A stretch of DNA of 64,000 nt, from contig NC_052679.1 in the NCBI RefSeq assembly GCF_016802725.1, positions 24,981,561 through 25,045,560 on the forward strand, in the 5' to 3' direction. A program made the position numbers and the translations under genes. The notes under the pieces were generated by a model. The model did no database searches. It was not told the DNA's origin and saw only the letters and a list, made by a program, of their open reading frames with translations. This DNA comes from Solenopsis invicta (taxonomy: Eukaryota > Arthropoda > Insecta > Hymenoptera > Formicidae). This document shows, piece after piece, positions 13,931-25,966 of the stretch (positions are counted from its first letter, which is position 1; each line of letters begins with the position of its first letter).

Positions 13931-16900
13931 TCTCTTTCGAGTTTAGGCGGGATCTCGTATTAGGTAAGAAAAACCCAGGCCGGTTATGATTCAATCTCGT
14001 CGCTCGGCGATATCGGGGTCCGGACGGATTAACACGTCCCTCCTCGTTCGCTCGCAGCCCGCGCGGGAGATGAAAAACACCTGATTACAAAAGAATTTGC
14101 ATTTTTATTACAGTGACGTACGTATATGTTACAGTACACAGGGTGTAACGAGAACACGCATACATCGTAGATCTCGTTGCCGCGGCGATTTCGTCAATCC
14201 GCGCGAGATCTCGCTCTCCTTCTCTCCTCTTTTGCTCACACGGCCGGGAAACGTAAGGGAGCCTCTCCCGCCGGCGCCGCGCCGGTCGATCCCGAATGAT
14301 CCGGTAATGCGATAACGAACTACGCGTTGAACGCGTCCGTCGAGCAGCTACGCTCCTCGCAGCGCTGCATTTCGTAACGATATTTCATAACGAGCTCGCT
14401 GGATATCGCATATCGCCTCGATAATTATTTCGTCGTCCCGTCGAAACGGAAACGCGGGACTCTCGCGTCGACATTAAAAATTCGTCTGCACCAAATGCGA
14501 CATTTCGTGCATTTGCGGCTTCAGCGCACCGGCCTCGGCGCGGTGATTATATCGGTGATTAGCGATATCGAGCGAGTCGGTCTGTCGATCAGAATCGTAT
14601 CCCGAAAAACGTACAATTCATGCGCGCGTCATTCATTCCTAATGCGAAATGCCTTACATCGGTATCCATCGACACCGCGATAAAAAGTTCTGATGTATCT
14701 GGTCTCGTGTATCTTGGCCTCCTCAAAAATCGGGGAGGATCGACGCGCCGATCTGCTAATTCAACTACTATTGTTGTCTCACTATTTAAGAGATCATCAG
14801 AATTTTTACGATAATAACCTCCGGTGATATCGACGCTCTTAATTGAATACATAGGTTTTCGATACGTATGTATCTATATACAATCGTTTCACGTATATTT
14901 ATAGATTCTAAACATGATCCACAGAACGTCTCCTTAATCGCTGAATCTTCAACGACAGCCAGCGTTCAGACGCGAATATTTGACCCAGAAAGGAAGCGAC
15001 AAAAATGTAAAACAGATTCGTGCTTAATTTTATATCTGACCTATTCTTCACACCTTTTATTAATCTTCTGCAGACATTAGCGAAATTATTTATCTTTTTA
15101 CCGATAAATTGTGAAGAGTGACGTGATACAATTTTAAATGTAGTGCAATATTAATGAACGAAATAAGATTTTCCAAGTTTAAGTTTAGATCTGTCCTCAT
15201 TGTGTGATATTAATAACTTGCTTGTTAGTTCTCACTATATAAAGGTTGTAGAAAGTTCATATTTTTATAAAAAAAGAAACTTTTTTGTTCAAAGGTACAA
15301 TTTTGAACAAGTGCTCACAAAAGTTCAGGTATAAATTTGAATACAAGTACAATTTCGAATAGTGTTTAATAATAACAATAATATTATTATTTCTTTTTTC
15401 GTCAACTTTTTTTCTCATTAGGAAATGTAGACACTAAAAAAAAAAAAAAAAAAAATTATTTGTGGGAAATCCAAATTGTATCGTGCTATATTCAAGATTA
15501 TATTTAATAAAAAACAAGTATACTTATTGCAATACGTTTTCGAACACTTTTCTGAAATAAAATAAATTACTTTGGTCACATTAAAATTTTGTTTTTATAT
15601 TCGTGTATTTCGTGTTAAAAAAATTAAAATATGTGTTAAGAGTTCGAAATCGTATAGAGCACCATCATATCCTACACCGTTTTCACATTAGAAAAATTCA
15701 TTCACTTGCAAATACATACAAAAAATGATGCATACCTTGGTGTTTGTTGCAAAGGGATATTTCATTTATGTCTATTTGGTGTCTATCGGATGCTCTACTG
15801 ATTCGCGCTGGAACGCTAACCGGATGTAGAACATATATCTTCCTTCAAATTTACATGCTCTTTTTTTACATCCTTCACCCTCTTATTGCCGGAGGATCTG
15901 AAATCCGTCGATTACTCGCAGAGATGAGCAATTTTTCCCGCGTTCCGCCACCCTGACGATTCCGCGCGCGGCCCAATCGGAAATTGATGGTACCGTCGTA
16001 CCGCGGACGTTCACCGCAAAATGGCGCGCCATTTCGCGAGATCGGCGCGTGGGTGACGTTCCTAAACCACGCGGTTTGCCGAGCCATTAAGAAAACACAA
16101 TAGCCACTTCACACCCGTCCGATCTCATACTCGCGAGCGGTAGCTCCGGTCTGCGGAAGCGATGTGCAATAACGCAGTGTTTAGTAAATCGTTCGGCAAA
16201 TACGCGTCGTGCGTTACACGGAAACAAAGGTCTATCTACCGTCTATTTCTCCCCCGTTGTCGTTTACAGTTGTCCGAGAGCACGCGCGACCCTCGACAGA
16301 TCGTGCTTCATACACTCCTCAAAATTTCATATTTCTTGAAGAAGACTGAGCGTTATGTTACAGAGATGCGTGAGAACCTTTTCTTTCTCCTCTTCCTCCT
16401 CCTCCTTCTCCTCCAAAGTACCGCGCTCGCCGATTACCGCAAATTCGATCGATTTTTCGCGAATGGAATGACATTCGTTACGTTCAGAGTAGTTCAGCAT
16501 ACGTTCTCGCATTTGTCCGATGTCGATATTCTTTATGTATTTGCGATTTTGGTCCTTCGAACCGCGCGTATTGATTTTAATGCTCCACATTATTAATAAC
16601 ACATTACTTAAAAAATCTCTCGATCCAATAAAGACCTAAAGCAAAATCCGATAAGAACTTGGTCGAATTTATCATAATTTTGTTTTAATTTTCTTGATTG
16701 CAGAGGGGCAAAGAGTACGATATATATATCTCTCTCTCTCTCTCTCGTCTTGTTCAAAACTTATAAGATTTTTTTAGAGTATACGAGAGCTGCTGCACAT
16801 GTGGCTCACATCGCTCGTACATTATCGAAATCAATTTCCCGTTCTGTACAACTCTTATGACATTTCGTTCGCTCGATCGCGTTGGTTCGATACGATGCCA

Positions 16901-17397
16901 CGCCAAGTGATTAAAGCTACTTTGGAACCGAATTCAAACTCGTAGAAAATCCTTTATAAAATGCTCCGTTACTCTAATAAAGATTCTCATTCTCGCGCGC
17001 GCGCATTCTCTCACGTACATGCATTACTCACTCGCTTGAACTCTTCGTTGCCGTTAACGACGCAGAGGTCTGGCATGGCCAGTGTTTGGTAGTGACGCTT
17101 CTCTCGAGAACGACGCTCTTTGCCGAGCGTTCGTCGAGTCCAATTAACAACACTCTCTCAGTGCGTATCACTTGAGCGCACAGCACTGCTAATTGTGACA
17201 ATTTTTCAGTTTGTAAGAAGACAGTTTCGCTCGTGCCGAAAATTCGACAGTCGGCATTGTCCTTTGTGGCTCTCTGGCGCGTAAACTCGAAACTTCCGCG
17301 AATCGGGGAGACCTTCGAACCGGTTAACACGCTCGAATCACTCGAGCCTCGCTCACACGTTCGAAACCTCCACGAGTCGGGAGTTCCGCGGCTTTTC
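13931..17397. other. Non-coding 3' flank of atk
   Basis: CpG-rich patches (13930-14690, 15900-16600) alternate with AT-rich DNA; a 21-A run lies near 15436. The atk 3' UTR should begin at 17397 and run leftward, but I see no clear poly(A) signal that fixes its end. Confidence 0.5.
16730..16746. repeat. (CT)n microsatellite
   Basis: A short run preceded by TATATATA. Confidence 0.85.
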
Positions 17398-17988
17398 TCA
17401 TACATTCAGCGTGGTGTTGTTGATGAAGTTCGAGTGCTGCTGCTGCTGCTGCTGTTGTTGCCCGTCCTGGCTGGTCTGGCTGGTCTGCCTGACAGCGGTG
17501 TGGCCGGCTTCGCCACTCTGTATGCTGAAATGCCTGTATGATATGTACTCTGGCGGTATCGGTTGCTGCTCTCTCTTGACCACTTCCCGCTGCTTCTTCA
17601 CTTTGAGGTAACCCAAGACGGACACCAGGAGGAGGAAGACGACGAAGCCCATGCAGCAGCCGACTATTAGACCTAGTCGCCTCGTTAAGAAGCTGCTGAC
17701 GCTGCCAACGTCGCCCATGGCCGAACCGTCGCTGCTGATTATCGCGTCCGGCGCGTCCAGCGTCTTCACCTCGGTGCAACGGCTCGTCGACGAGTCCGTC
17801 ATCTGCGAGCTTGGTGTGCTCGCGAGTATCTCGACCTGCGTGAAATTGAGCTGTTCCATTGGGCCGTCCTCTATCCGCGACGTTATCCAATTACCGAGAC
17901 CGAATACGCAGATCAGGTAGCGAGTGTTCGACGACAGTTTCGATAGTTTCACCGAGCGCGCGTTCGGCTCGAGTGTTTTGGCACGTAC
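17398..17988 (-). CDS. atk: atk coding exon 4: FN3 end, transmembrane helix, cytoplasmic tail
   Basis: This exon encodes residues 1246-1441 and ends in TGA at 17400-17398. The last FN3 strands (TRYLICVFGLGNW) come first, followed by a Ser/Thr-rich stalk with one Cys (1316). A basic RR then precedes the membrane helix LGLIVGCCMGFVVFLLLVSV. The tail has a conserved-looking PIPPEYISYRHFS motif and a tract of eight Gln (two CAA, six CAG). The acceptor is TTTCAG before 17988. No convincing poly(A) signal was found close downstream. Confidence 0.9.
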   Translation of the reverse strand, partial: VRAKTLEPNARSVKLSKLSSNTRYLICVFGLGNWITSRIEDGPMEQLNFTQVEILASTPSSQMTDSSTSRCTEVKTLDAPDAIISSDGSAMGDVGSVSSFLTRRLGLIVGCCMGFVVFLLLVSVLGYLKVKKQREVVKREQQPIPPEYISYRHFSIQSGEAGHTAVRQTSQTSQDGQQQQQQQQHSNFINNTTLNV

Positions 17989-20900
17989 CTGAAATGCAGA
18001 GCGATAAAAGTGACGTCACGTTTTCGAGGGCTTTGAATAAATTCAGAAATAAATATATTAAAGTGTTGCTTAAAAATAATTCAGCTTTCAAATATATTCG
18101 AAATATTCCGTGACCCCTTATTTATTTTTATTATCTAAAAAAAGGAGCATTAATATTTCTTATAAAAAAAAAATATATAAAGAGTATTTTATTATAACAG
18201 TATTTAATATTTAATATTTTTTTTTTCGTCGATGAAATAACGTAGCGCAAAATTCTCTCTCGCGGAATAATGAACGCGTAGCGATCGAAAGAATGGCGAG
18301 CATACCGCCATTATCCAGTAATTACTAAAAATGAGTAAATTCGATTTCTTTCGGCGAAAATACTTAATCCGACTGAAACGCCGCGCCGCCTTTTTGCACG
18401 TTTGCGCCGATCGATCAGCGAGGACGGTGTCGGGTGTGACGACACGTTTTTGCGAAGAATGAGCTAGAGCCGTGTCGAGAGAGACACAGAGAGAAGGATA
18501 GATACAGCGAGGTCCTCGGCTATATCGATTGAATCAAACGCCGTTTACACTTTACATTTTATCCGCTCCGCCCGTTCGATTTATACTTCGTGTTGTACCC
18601 GTACCCGCTTTTTAGCGACGAGCACACCACGTGTGCGCTACGCACAATGAGAGTGCCTATTTTTTCGGTACCTCGTCAACGTTATCCAGGGCGTGATAGG
18701 CCACCTGGTAGCCGCGTAGACCGGAATGATTTCTGCTCTGCCACGACACCAGGACGGAGAAGGGTTGGATATCCTGGATCGCCAGTTTCAGAACCAAAGG
18801 CGCGGTGCAGAAGGCATGCGGGTCCAGATCCAGGAAGACCAATCCGCGCAGCTCCGGTGGCTGCTCGCATCGCAAAAGACCACCGTCCATGTCGTTCATC
18901 CTTAGTCCACCCCCGCGATTTCGGCTCATCCCGCCGCCGACCAGCTTCTGGTGATCGCGCAGCCATTCCCAGAGCTCCTGGGACTCGCAGTCGCAGTGCA
19001 ATGGATTCTCTGCGCGGATTTTAATGTCCGTGATTATCTTATGAGAGAGGCCTGCGGGTCTCAACGTTTATAAGCGTATCGGTATTCGTTCCGCTGGTCT
19101 TTAAAAAGTTTTTTATCGCACCACGATGACGCGATAAAGTGAACGTCACGAAGATGTCGTGAGTTATGCAAGCTCGGAGTGTTTAGATTCGTAAGCACTG
19201 TGACGTTTACGGCAACCTAAATTACCGCGACGCTATAGCCGTTCTCGGCGCCCTGAATAGCATCGTGATGTTTTGTAACGTTGCTCGCGATTGTGTGCTC
19301 CGCGTTCATATCGTTCACTCGACGTCGAGAAGTCCCGAGTGTAACTACCCGCCGGGGCTATTTTCGACTGATTGTGAGTCGAATTCGCTCGCATGCGAAG
19401 ATGAGTTTTGCATGCGACCAATCATCTCACCGGTTGAGATTGCTATTGTCGAACATAGCGCGATATGATCCGTGTGAATAGCGTCATGTGTCTTTTATAT
19501 GTGCAAGCAATACCGTCGAACGTAAGAGAATTTTTTTCGTGCTAACTCGCAATAAACAGTCCAATAACAGTCTCGAAACATACAAATGCTTGATACAGGA
19601 AATAACTCGCGGCTCTCAGAAATAAAAAGATGAACATTGAAAAGAAATCTGTCATCTCATAAGACACGGTGTGTGATATCGTTTATAAAGGCGAGAAATA
19701 AGACGCAATAAATTATTTGCTTCGTACAGCTTTATATTTAGTTTCTCTTTAAACAAAATTTTGTAATCCTGTGACATAGACAACTAACTGAATAAACTGA
19801 GACATCTGTCCGATAAGTCACGTAGAAGTGTAAAATAAGTCTTGAAATAATGGTATATTTCTCAATTGTCAAAATCGTCGTGCTGGATTTTTTTAAACGG
19901 TTGATTGCATATTACAATTTATTGCATATCGTTTCTCTCTTTTGATGTAATAAACAATATCGCATCACGAGAGAGCCAAGCAAAGCCTTAGCAAAGTTTT
20001 CTTTCAGAAATTTTAATATTGGTATTAAATTGTCCTTTGCTTGATTACTTATTTTGAGTATTGATTAACCCTAGAATGCTACTCATATTTTTTTTACAGT
20101 AAAAGTACTTAACAAAAATTTATTCACAAAATGAAGAACTTGCTTAAACTTCTTTCTTTATTGTTCTATCGTTAGTGCTTTTAACATTTGAAATAAAAAA
20201 TTAATCACTGGCCAATTTATTGTTGCCAGTAATCAATTTCTGTAAGAGTTGTAATACAGTTCACATGAGAGATTTTTAAAAATAGTTGTTTTCGTAATTT
20301 TGTATAAATCGTAAATACGTAAACTCTCATAAATGCAGCGTAACGTAGTGAAATGGAAATATACGATAAAGTAATAAATTGTACTTACCCTCGGCCCGTA
20401 AACTCCGTATTTGCGTTTCGAGCGGTCGAAAGGCATTCAGCGGTAAGTTCGCTAAGTAGTTCCTACTTAGATCTAAAATCCTGAGCTTCTTCAGCGGCTT
20501 GAACGCATCCGGCGAGATCGAGGATATCCAGTTGCCGTAAAGGTGCAGCTCGGCTAAATTCTCCAAATGCTGGAACGTGCCCTTTCCCACTCCGCTTATC
20601 TGATTGTACGAAAGATCGAGCACCTGCAAAGCTTTAAGATCAGGCGGGAAGTCCTCGAGCTCTTTCAAACGATTGTGCGTGAGATTCAGTAGTCTGAGGT
20701 GTTCCAGTCCCTTCAGTCTTTCCTGTGGCAGTAGCTCCAGCTCATTGACACTGAGATCTAGCGTGAGTAAATTTGTAAGGCTGCGAAACGCGCTGGGCGA
20801 AACTCTGGATATCATGTTGCTGCCCATGAAAAGATGCATTAACGCGGGAAATGCCTCGAAGTCTTGGCTGGTAACTATCGTTAAGTTTGTTCCGGAGATG

Positions 20901-23900
20901 TGAATTTCCTGAAGAGCCGGATACTTCGCCTCCGAGCTGATCTCGTGTATTCTCACGAGAGGATTAGCCGTGACGTTCAACCAGGCTAGACCGGGTATAT
21001 TTTGCGCCGTGAGAGCAACGGCGGGTATTTGCCGGAACTTATTACCCGCGAGCTCGATCTTCCGCAGCATATTCGAGCGAGCGAAGAAATTCGCCGGAAG
21101 AGCCGTTAAGTGATTATGACTTAGATCCACAGATATTAGGCGGGAGAAATTGACGGCGGCGAAACCGATGAGAGACGCGATATAATTACCGCGTAGATCG
21201 AGCTCGCGCAGACTGGTCAATCCATTCAGTCGCGACATGTCCACGCGGTGAAGAACATTGTTGGCCAGGGAGAGAAATTCCACCGTAGTGGCATTCGCGA
21301 ACACGTCGTACGGAACTTCCTGGAATCTGTTGCCGTCGAGTTTCACCTCCTTGAGCGTCTCCAGGCCCAAGAACAGGGTCGCCGGCAGTACCCTGAGTAA
21401 ATTGTTGCTTAGCAACAGCTTCCCCAGATTCTTATTCTTCGAAAATATCTCGGCCGGCATCCTATAGATTTGCGACGAGTCCATCGCCAGATGTTGAAGG
21501 GACGGCAAGCCGTCCAACGAATTGGCGTTAATCTGACTAAAGTTGTTGTACGATATTCTCAAAACTCTTAATCCTGGGATGTCTAGGCGGTCCAAGGCCG
21601 TGGCAGTGAAATGATTGTGCTCGAGATTTAGCTCGTAGAGATTGTTCAGTCCGCGGAAGGCACCGTTCTCGATCACGCTGACAGTGCAGTTCTTCAGGTT
21701 GAGCGTTCTGATTGGCAGGCCCTCCTGAAAGATCTTATCATGCAGCACGTTCAAATGATTATTGGCCAAATCGAGGATACGCAGTCTTTTGAGGGCCGTT
21801 AAGGCGTAAGGATCTAAACGGCGTAGACCGTTATCCTGCAGATAGAGTTCTTCCAGCTCGTGGAGCTCGGAAAAGGTCTTAACGGTGACGTGACTCAGCC
21901 GATTCATACTGAGCTCGAGAAACTTGAGCGCCTGCATCGGTTTGAAGGCGGTGTCCTCTATTCGCGAGATGGAATTATTCGTGAGATACAGGCGTTCAAC
22001 CAGCAACAGGTCTCGGAACAATGGAGCTTGAAGTCGAGTCAGCCTATTATGTCCGAGCCACATGATCCTGACCGAGGCTTGGCCTCTTAATGAGTCATTG
22101 TGTAGGACGCCGAGTCCATTGTTATCCAACTGAATGGAAACCAAAGAGCTACCGCTGTTTTCGCTCTGGCCGACGTCGTTCGACACTTGGAACACATCGC
22201 CGAGCACCGCGAGTAGGTTACCCTGCAGATTCACGTGTTGTAGACTGTGGAGGGATCTCAGAGCGCCGGTTTCCATATCCGTGATGGCGTTGTTCTGCAG
22301 ATGTAGCTCAAGGAGCGATGGTAACGGCGCGAACACGCCACGTTTCACCTCGGTGATCTGATTATCCTGTAGCCGGAGCTCGCGCAGCTGCTTCGCCTTG
22401 GCGAACGTGCCCACTTCGAGCTCGCGAATGTTATTACCGTCCAACGACAGGGTCGAGAGATTCTCGCAGTGCTCGAGAAAGTCGCGCGGCACCTTCTCGA
22501 TATAATTTCCGCTTAGATGTAGCTGCGCCAATTGACCGAGCGTCGCCAAGCCGCGCGCATCGATCCTTCGGATGGCGTTTTGTTGAAGATACACGACCGA
22601 GAGGCTCGTGCTCCCGGCGAACGTTTCAGCCGGTATTTCGAGAATGTTGTTCTCCGCTAGGAAGAGCTCCTTCAACTCGGGCAGCCTCGAGAACACGCCT
22701 CGGATGTAGTGTATATGATTGTGGCTGAGATCGATCGACCTGAGCTTTTGATTGGCACGGAAGGTGGCCACGTCAAGAAACACGATCTTGTTGTGGCTGA
22801 GGTCTATCGACTCGAGATCGATCAACGATATAAAGGCATCCTTGTCGACCGATTCGACCGCGTTGTAATAAAGCGACAGTGTCTTTAGGGACGGACAGCA
22901 GCGAAAGCAATTGAGCGGAATGTCCTTGAAATTGTTGCTACTGAGATCGAGGAAGTTTAAGGCGTCCAGCCTGGAATAACCGTCCTCCGGGAGCTGGGAT
23001 ATCTCGTTCCAAGCGAGCCTCAAGGACGTGAGATGTTCTAATCTTCTTAAGGATGTCATAGGGAATACTCTGATCTTGTTCTCCGCCAGATCCAGGTCCT
23101 TTAAAGTGCCCTCGAGCCCGGCAAAGGCGTACTCCGAAATTTTCATTATTTGATTACCCTTCAGGTTTAGTTTAATTAACGCGAGCCCGAAGAAACTGAA
23201 ACTCGGCAGCTCGTTAACGAGGTTGGCCTCCAGGTCCAGCGCTTTGAGTAGGCTCAGCGAGGCCATAGCCTTTTGAGGTACGTGAGGTAGTCGACCGGAT
23301 ACGAGTGCCAAGGATTCCAGGCTTTTACTGAGTCGCATGAAGGCATCCTCGCTTATTTCGCGGATCGCGGAATGCGAGATTTGCAGATGCCTAATTTGCG
23401 AGCCTGCCGGGAAAGCGGCGGACCGAAGTTCCTCTACTTTCCGATCCAACTCGTACACGCTCAACGATTGAACGAGCGCCCCTGGAACAATCGCCAAATA
23501 TTTCAGTCAAAGCCATTGACATGCTTTGCAAGTTACAATTGCGAAATGCAAAGCTAAATTCTTCTCTTTTGTCTCTTTTATTTTTCCTATTTTTTTATTC
23601 AATGAAAATATTTCATCGAATATCAATAAATACAAATAAAAGGACGAATCACACTCTTCAATAAATATTCATGCGTGCATTGAGAATTTTTATCACTAAA
23701 AAAAAAGACAAACCTGCGTAATATGTGTCAGAAGTAACACGAAATTTAAATCAAGTGTCAGAAGCTTATCTTCAAACTTTAGACTAAAGAAGAAAAAACG
23801 AATTAATAAAAAGTGTATCCGACTATTTTTCTGTAGTTGGATTAAAATATCTCGTACACTAATCTCTCTAAATAAGAGAAATTAAATATTCTTCCGAAAG

Positions 23901-24569
23901 AGATATTTCAGAAATGCAGTTGTGTTAAGATATCTCAGAATTTGGATATCAAGTAGCTACGTGACATTTGAAAAGTAAAAGCTGAAAGAAAATGAAAATA
24001 AAAGGAAACTATGAAAAAAAAAAATTTTTTTTAGCTTATTAACTATTTGCACAGATACTGGAACAATCTCTCCGGAGCTTTTTCCTTTGTTTATTTTTTT
24101 TTTATTTTGCGCCACAGCTGTTTCCACCAGCGTACGACGTTACCACCGTAGTCGTTTTACGTACGTATCGCTACAGCGGCTGTTTCTACTTATGTATGCG
24201 AGCGGAATACGTGTTCTCCCCCCGTTGATCCCCGCTTTTTGCGTGTTGTATCATGGACGGTTTACCTTCCTCGCCGGCGGCATGTATCACGCCGGACAAA
24301 GCGTTCCTGAGGGACTCCTCGGTGGCACCTGCGCACTCCAGGAACAGACCGCCGTTCTCGAAGTTGTAACACGGGCAGCCGGGTATTGTGTCCGGTGGCG
24401 GACATTTGGCGCCCCTCGCTTCCTGCGTCGCCATGCAGGCCGCCAGGATCACCGAATAGATGATGCGGAAGCCGTCCCGACGGCGATTCCACCGATTGTC
24501 ACGTTCTCTGCACGACAGGGTCGACGGTTGTCGCCACTTTCGCCTGGTCCGTGGCCGCGTCGTCCACAT
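17398..24569 (-). CDS. atk: Artichoke-like LRR/FN3 transmembrane protein, four exons
   Basis: The coding sequence joins 24569-24266, 23481-20389, 19009-18672 and 17988-17398 on the minus strand. It totals 4326 nt, giving 1441 residues plus TGA, and every junction is GT-AG and in phase. Domains in order are a signal sequence (core about 36-47), a Cys-rich N-cap (C56, C65, C67, C80), about 40 leucine-rich repeats (about 103-1132), an LRR C-cap (C1138, C1140, C1180, C1200), a fibronectin type III domain (about 1203-1300), a transmembrane helix (about 1350-1372) and a ~70-residue cytoplasmic tail with eight glutamines. From memory of the family, the start of the LRR region, the C-cap/FN3 junction and the membrane segment all closely resemble Drosophila artichoke (CG5195, about 1535 aa), which is needed for ciliated sensory organs. 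Such proteins are often auto-named chaoptin, but chaoptin is GPI-anchored and, as I know it, lacks this FN3-TM end. The family call is strong; the exact start is the weakest part. Confidence 0.88.
17437..17463 (-). repeat. CAG/CAA tract coding polyglutamine in the atk tail
   Basis: On the minus strand, two CAA codons are followed by six CAG codons, encoding Q1422-Q1429 in the cytoplasmic tail 12 residues before the stop. It is likely length-variable. Confidence 0.9.
17989..18671 (-). other. atk: atk intron 3
   Basis: This is a 683-nt GT-AG intron in phase 0. It splits the FN3 domain and holds nothing else recognisable. Confidence 0.85.
18672..19009 (-). CDS. atk: atk coding exon 3: LRR C-cap and first half of FN3
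   Basis: This exon encodes residues 1134-1245. It opens with the C-cap (CxC at 1138/1140, then C1180 and C1200), which holds a Gly/Met/Asn-rich insert at about 1156-1176. It then enters the fibronectin type III fold with the motifs IQDIQPFSVLVSW and SGLRGYQV. The acceptor is CGCAG before 19009 and the donor is GAG|GTACCG after 18672 (phase 0). Confidence 0.9.
19010..20388 (-). other. atk: atk intron 2
   Basis: This is a 1379-nt GT-AG intron in phase 1 and the largest in the gene. Open frames inside it are short and show no homology. A TTAACCCTAGAA string lies at about 20065-20076 without a partner end. Confidence 0.85.
20389..23481 (-). CDS. atk: atk coding exon 2: about 40 leucine-rich repeats
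   Basis: A single 3093-nt exon carries the whole LRR solenoid, residues 102-1133. Units of about 24 residues follow the LxxLxLxxNxLxxL pattern throughout without a break. There is no internal stop. The acceptor is TTCCAG before 23481 and the donor is AGG|GTAAGT after 20389; the intron enters and leaves in phase 1. The repeat region is close to the length of the fly protein's and looks intact. Confidence 0.95.
23482..24265 (-). other. atk: atk intron 1
   Basis: This is a 784-nt GT-AG intron in phase 1. It is AT-rich and contains an A11T8 palindromic tract at about 24013-24032. No coding potential is visible. Confidence 0.85.
24266..24569 (-). CDS. atk: atk coding exon 1: signal sequence and Cys-rich N-cap
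   Basis: This exon encodes residues 1-101 plus one base of codon 102. ATG at 24569 is the first Met after an in-frame TGA (24615-24617) and has A at -3. The next in-frame Met (residue 46) lies inside the hydrophobic signal core, so it is unlikely to be the start. The 33-residue Arg-rich stretch before the core is unusual for a signal peptide, so a start in an unseen upstream exon is possible. Cleavage after A54 is plausible, just before the first Cys of the N-cap. The donor is AAG|GTAAAC at 24266/24265. Confidence 0.75.
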
Positions 24570-25424
24570 ATTATTATTATCGCACCGCTTCGTTCCCGGC
24601 TCGTCCCGATTCGTTCATCGTTTTTCGCGCCGACACTCGGATTTCACACCGCCGCGGGTTCTGCGAACAATGAGAAACATCACCGTGAAATTGGACGTGA
24701 ACGGAAGAGAGACGGGGCTTACTATCATCTTCGCGAATACACGCTTGAATACGTCCTTCAGATATAAAGACTCTCAAGATAAATGTTCAGGAGCGACTAG
24801 AAATATCCGATAGCTCGAACAGCACCATTTTTATCTGATTTTTCATCGACATAAACGAGCTTCAGATTTAGACTATATCGGATTTAATGCCCAGATAGTT
24901 TTCGATAATGAAACTTGCGAACTAGAAAATGTACAAAAATAGATTAAGAAGGTTGGTAAAACGAAAGAAATTTTGTATATTTTAAGCTTGACGGTTTTGC
25001 AATTAAATCTTTTGTCATGTTAATCACACAGATATATTGGCATACACTTAAATATTAAAACAAAAAAAAAACTCTAATTTTTAAACCTTTTCCAGATTCG
25101 CTTAATCTTCGTATTGCAAGTTTAATATTTAAATTTTTTGCAGATCGTTATTTATAATTTGTTTCTCTGCTTTTTCTGATTACGACAAAAAAGATTGCAA
25201 ATCCCAGTTCCGCATATTTTCTTTTTAAAAAATCGCCGTTGCTTGCTTCGCCTATGGCTGGGATCGTCTACAGAAAAATATGGTTATCCTGTTTTCGACG
25301 AACCACGAAGCATGTACACATATATACTTCCTGGACGGACCTCAATTTTCAACAGGACAAGGTTGGATCCCGCGAGACCGAAAAGCCGACGGGTAACGTC
25401 CTTAACAAAAAATATAGAAGGAAA

Positions 25425-25432
<8 letters not shown>

Positions 25433-25453
<21 letters not shown>
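25433..25453. repeat. (GA)n microsatellite
   Basis: A short GA run in a purine-rich stretch. Confidence 0.85.
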
Positions 25454-25458
<5 letters not shown>

Positions 25459-25951
25459 GTCAACAGCATCGTTTGGTCACTGGGCTCCTGGTCACGGGTG
25501 TCTCGTTCAAAAGATACCGATCCCGAAGATCAGCCGGTCGACGGTCGTAATTTAATGCTCGTAGTAAATCACCGTGGCTCGGGGATGCTGTCACATACCC
25601 GCGTGACCCGTTACGATCGGAAAAATATGACCGGATTGGGCGGTTGCCAGATGGTGTCTTAAGACGGTGCCCAGGTCGCGACGCGGGGCGGTCGGGGGTC
25701 ACGTGTGGGGACACGATCGAGAATACGAAGTGGTAAATGGCGTCGATTTCCGTCTTGCTACACCATGTACGGCGTGTCATTCTTCAGATAACTTTGTTAG
25801 GACCGTGCTTGCAGGCCGGGGGTGACGTTAGGTCATTGGCTGCAACGCCGGAGTAGAAAAATCAATATGCCCTCGCGACTCCTACGCCAGGGGATTTTAT
25901 TTTTTAATCCGCTCGCGCTTATCGCAGTTCCTGCTTAGGTGCTCTGCCCCT

Positions 25952-25966
25952 CCCCCCCCCCCCCCC
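25952..25966. repeat. Poly-C tract
   Basis: Fifteen consecutive C, embedded in a CT-rich strand. Confidence 0.9.

Noticed and set aside
16880..16910. tRNA-like GGTTCGATAC string
   Set aside because: No A box, acceptor stem or cloverleaf could be traced around it.
17324..17890. 188-codon minus-strand frame overlapping atk exon 4
   Set aside because: It is an alternative frame of the real exon, rich in Arg/Gln from frame-shifted codons.
20065..20090. piggyBac-like end TTAACCCTAGAA
   Set aside because: No matching inverted end was found nearby; similar TTAACCCT strings occur at about 9397, 47115 and 55727 and can arise by chance.
24087..24767. 226-codon plus-strand open frame
   Set aside because: It is antisense to atk exon 1 and its flanks; its content mirrors the real exon and shows no domain of its own.
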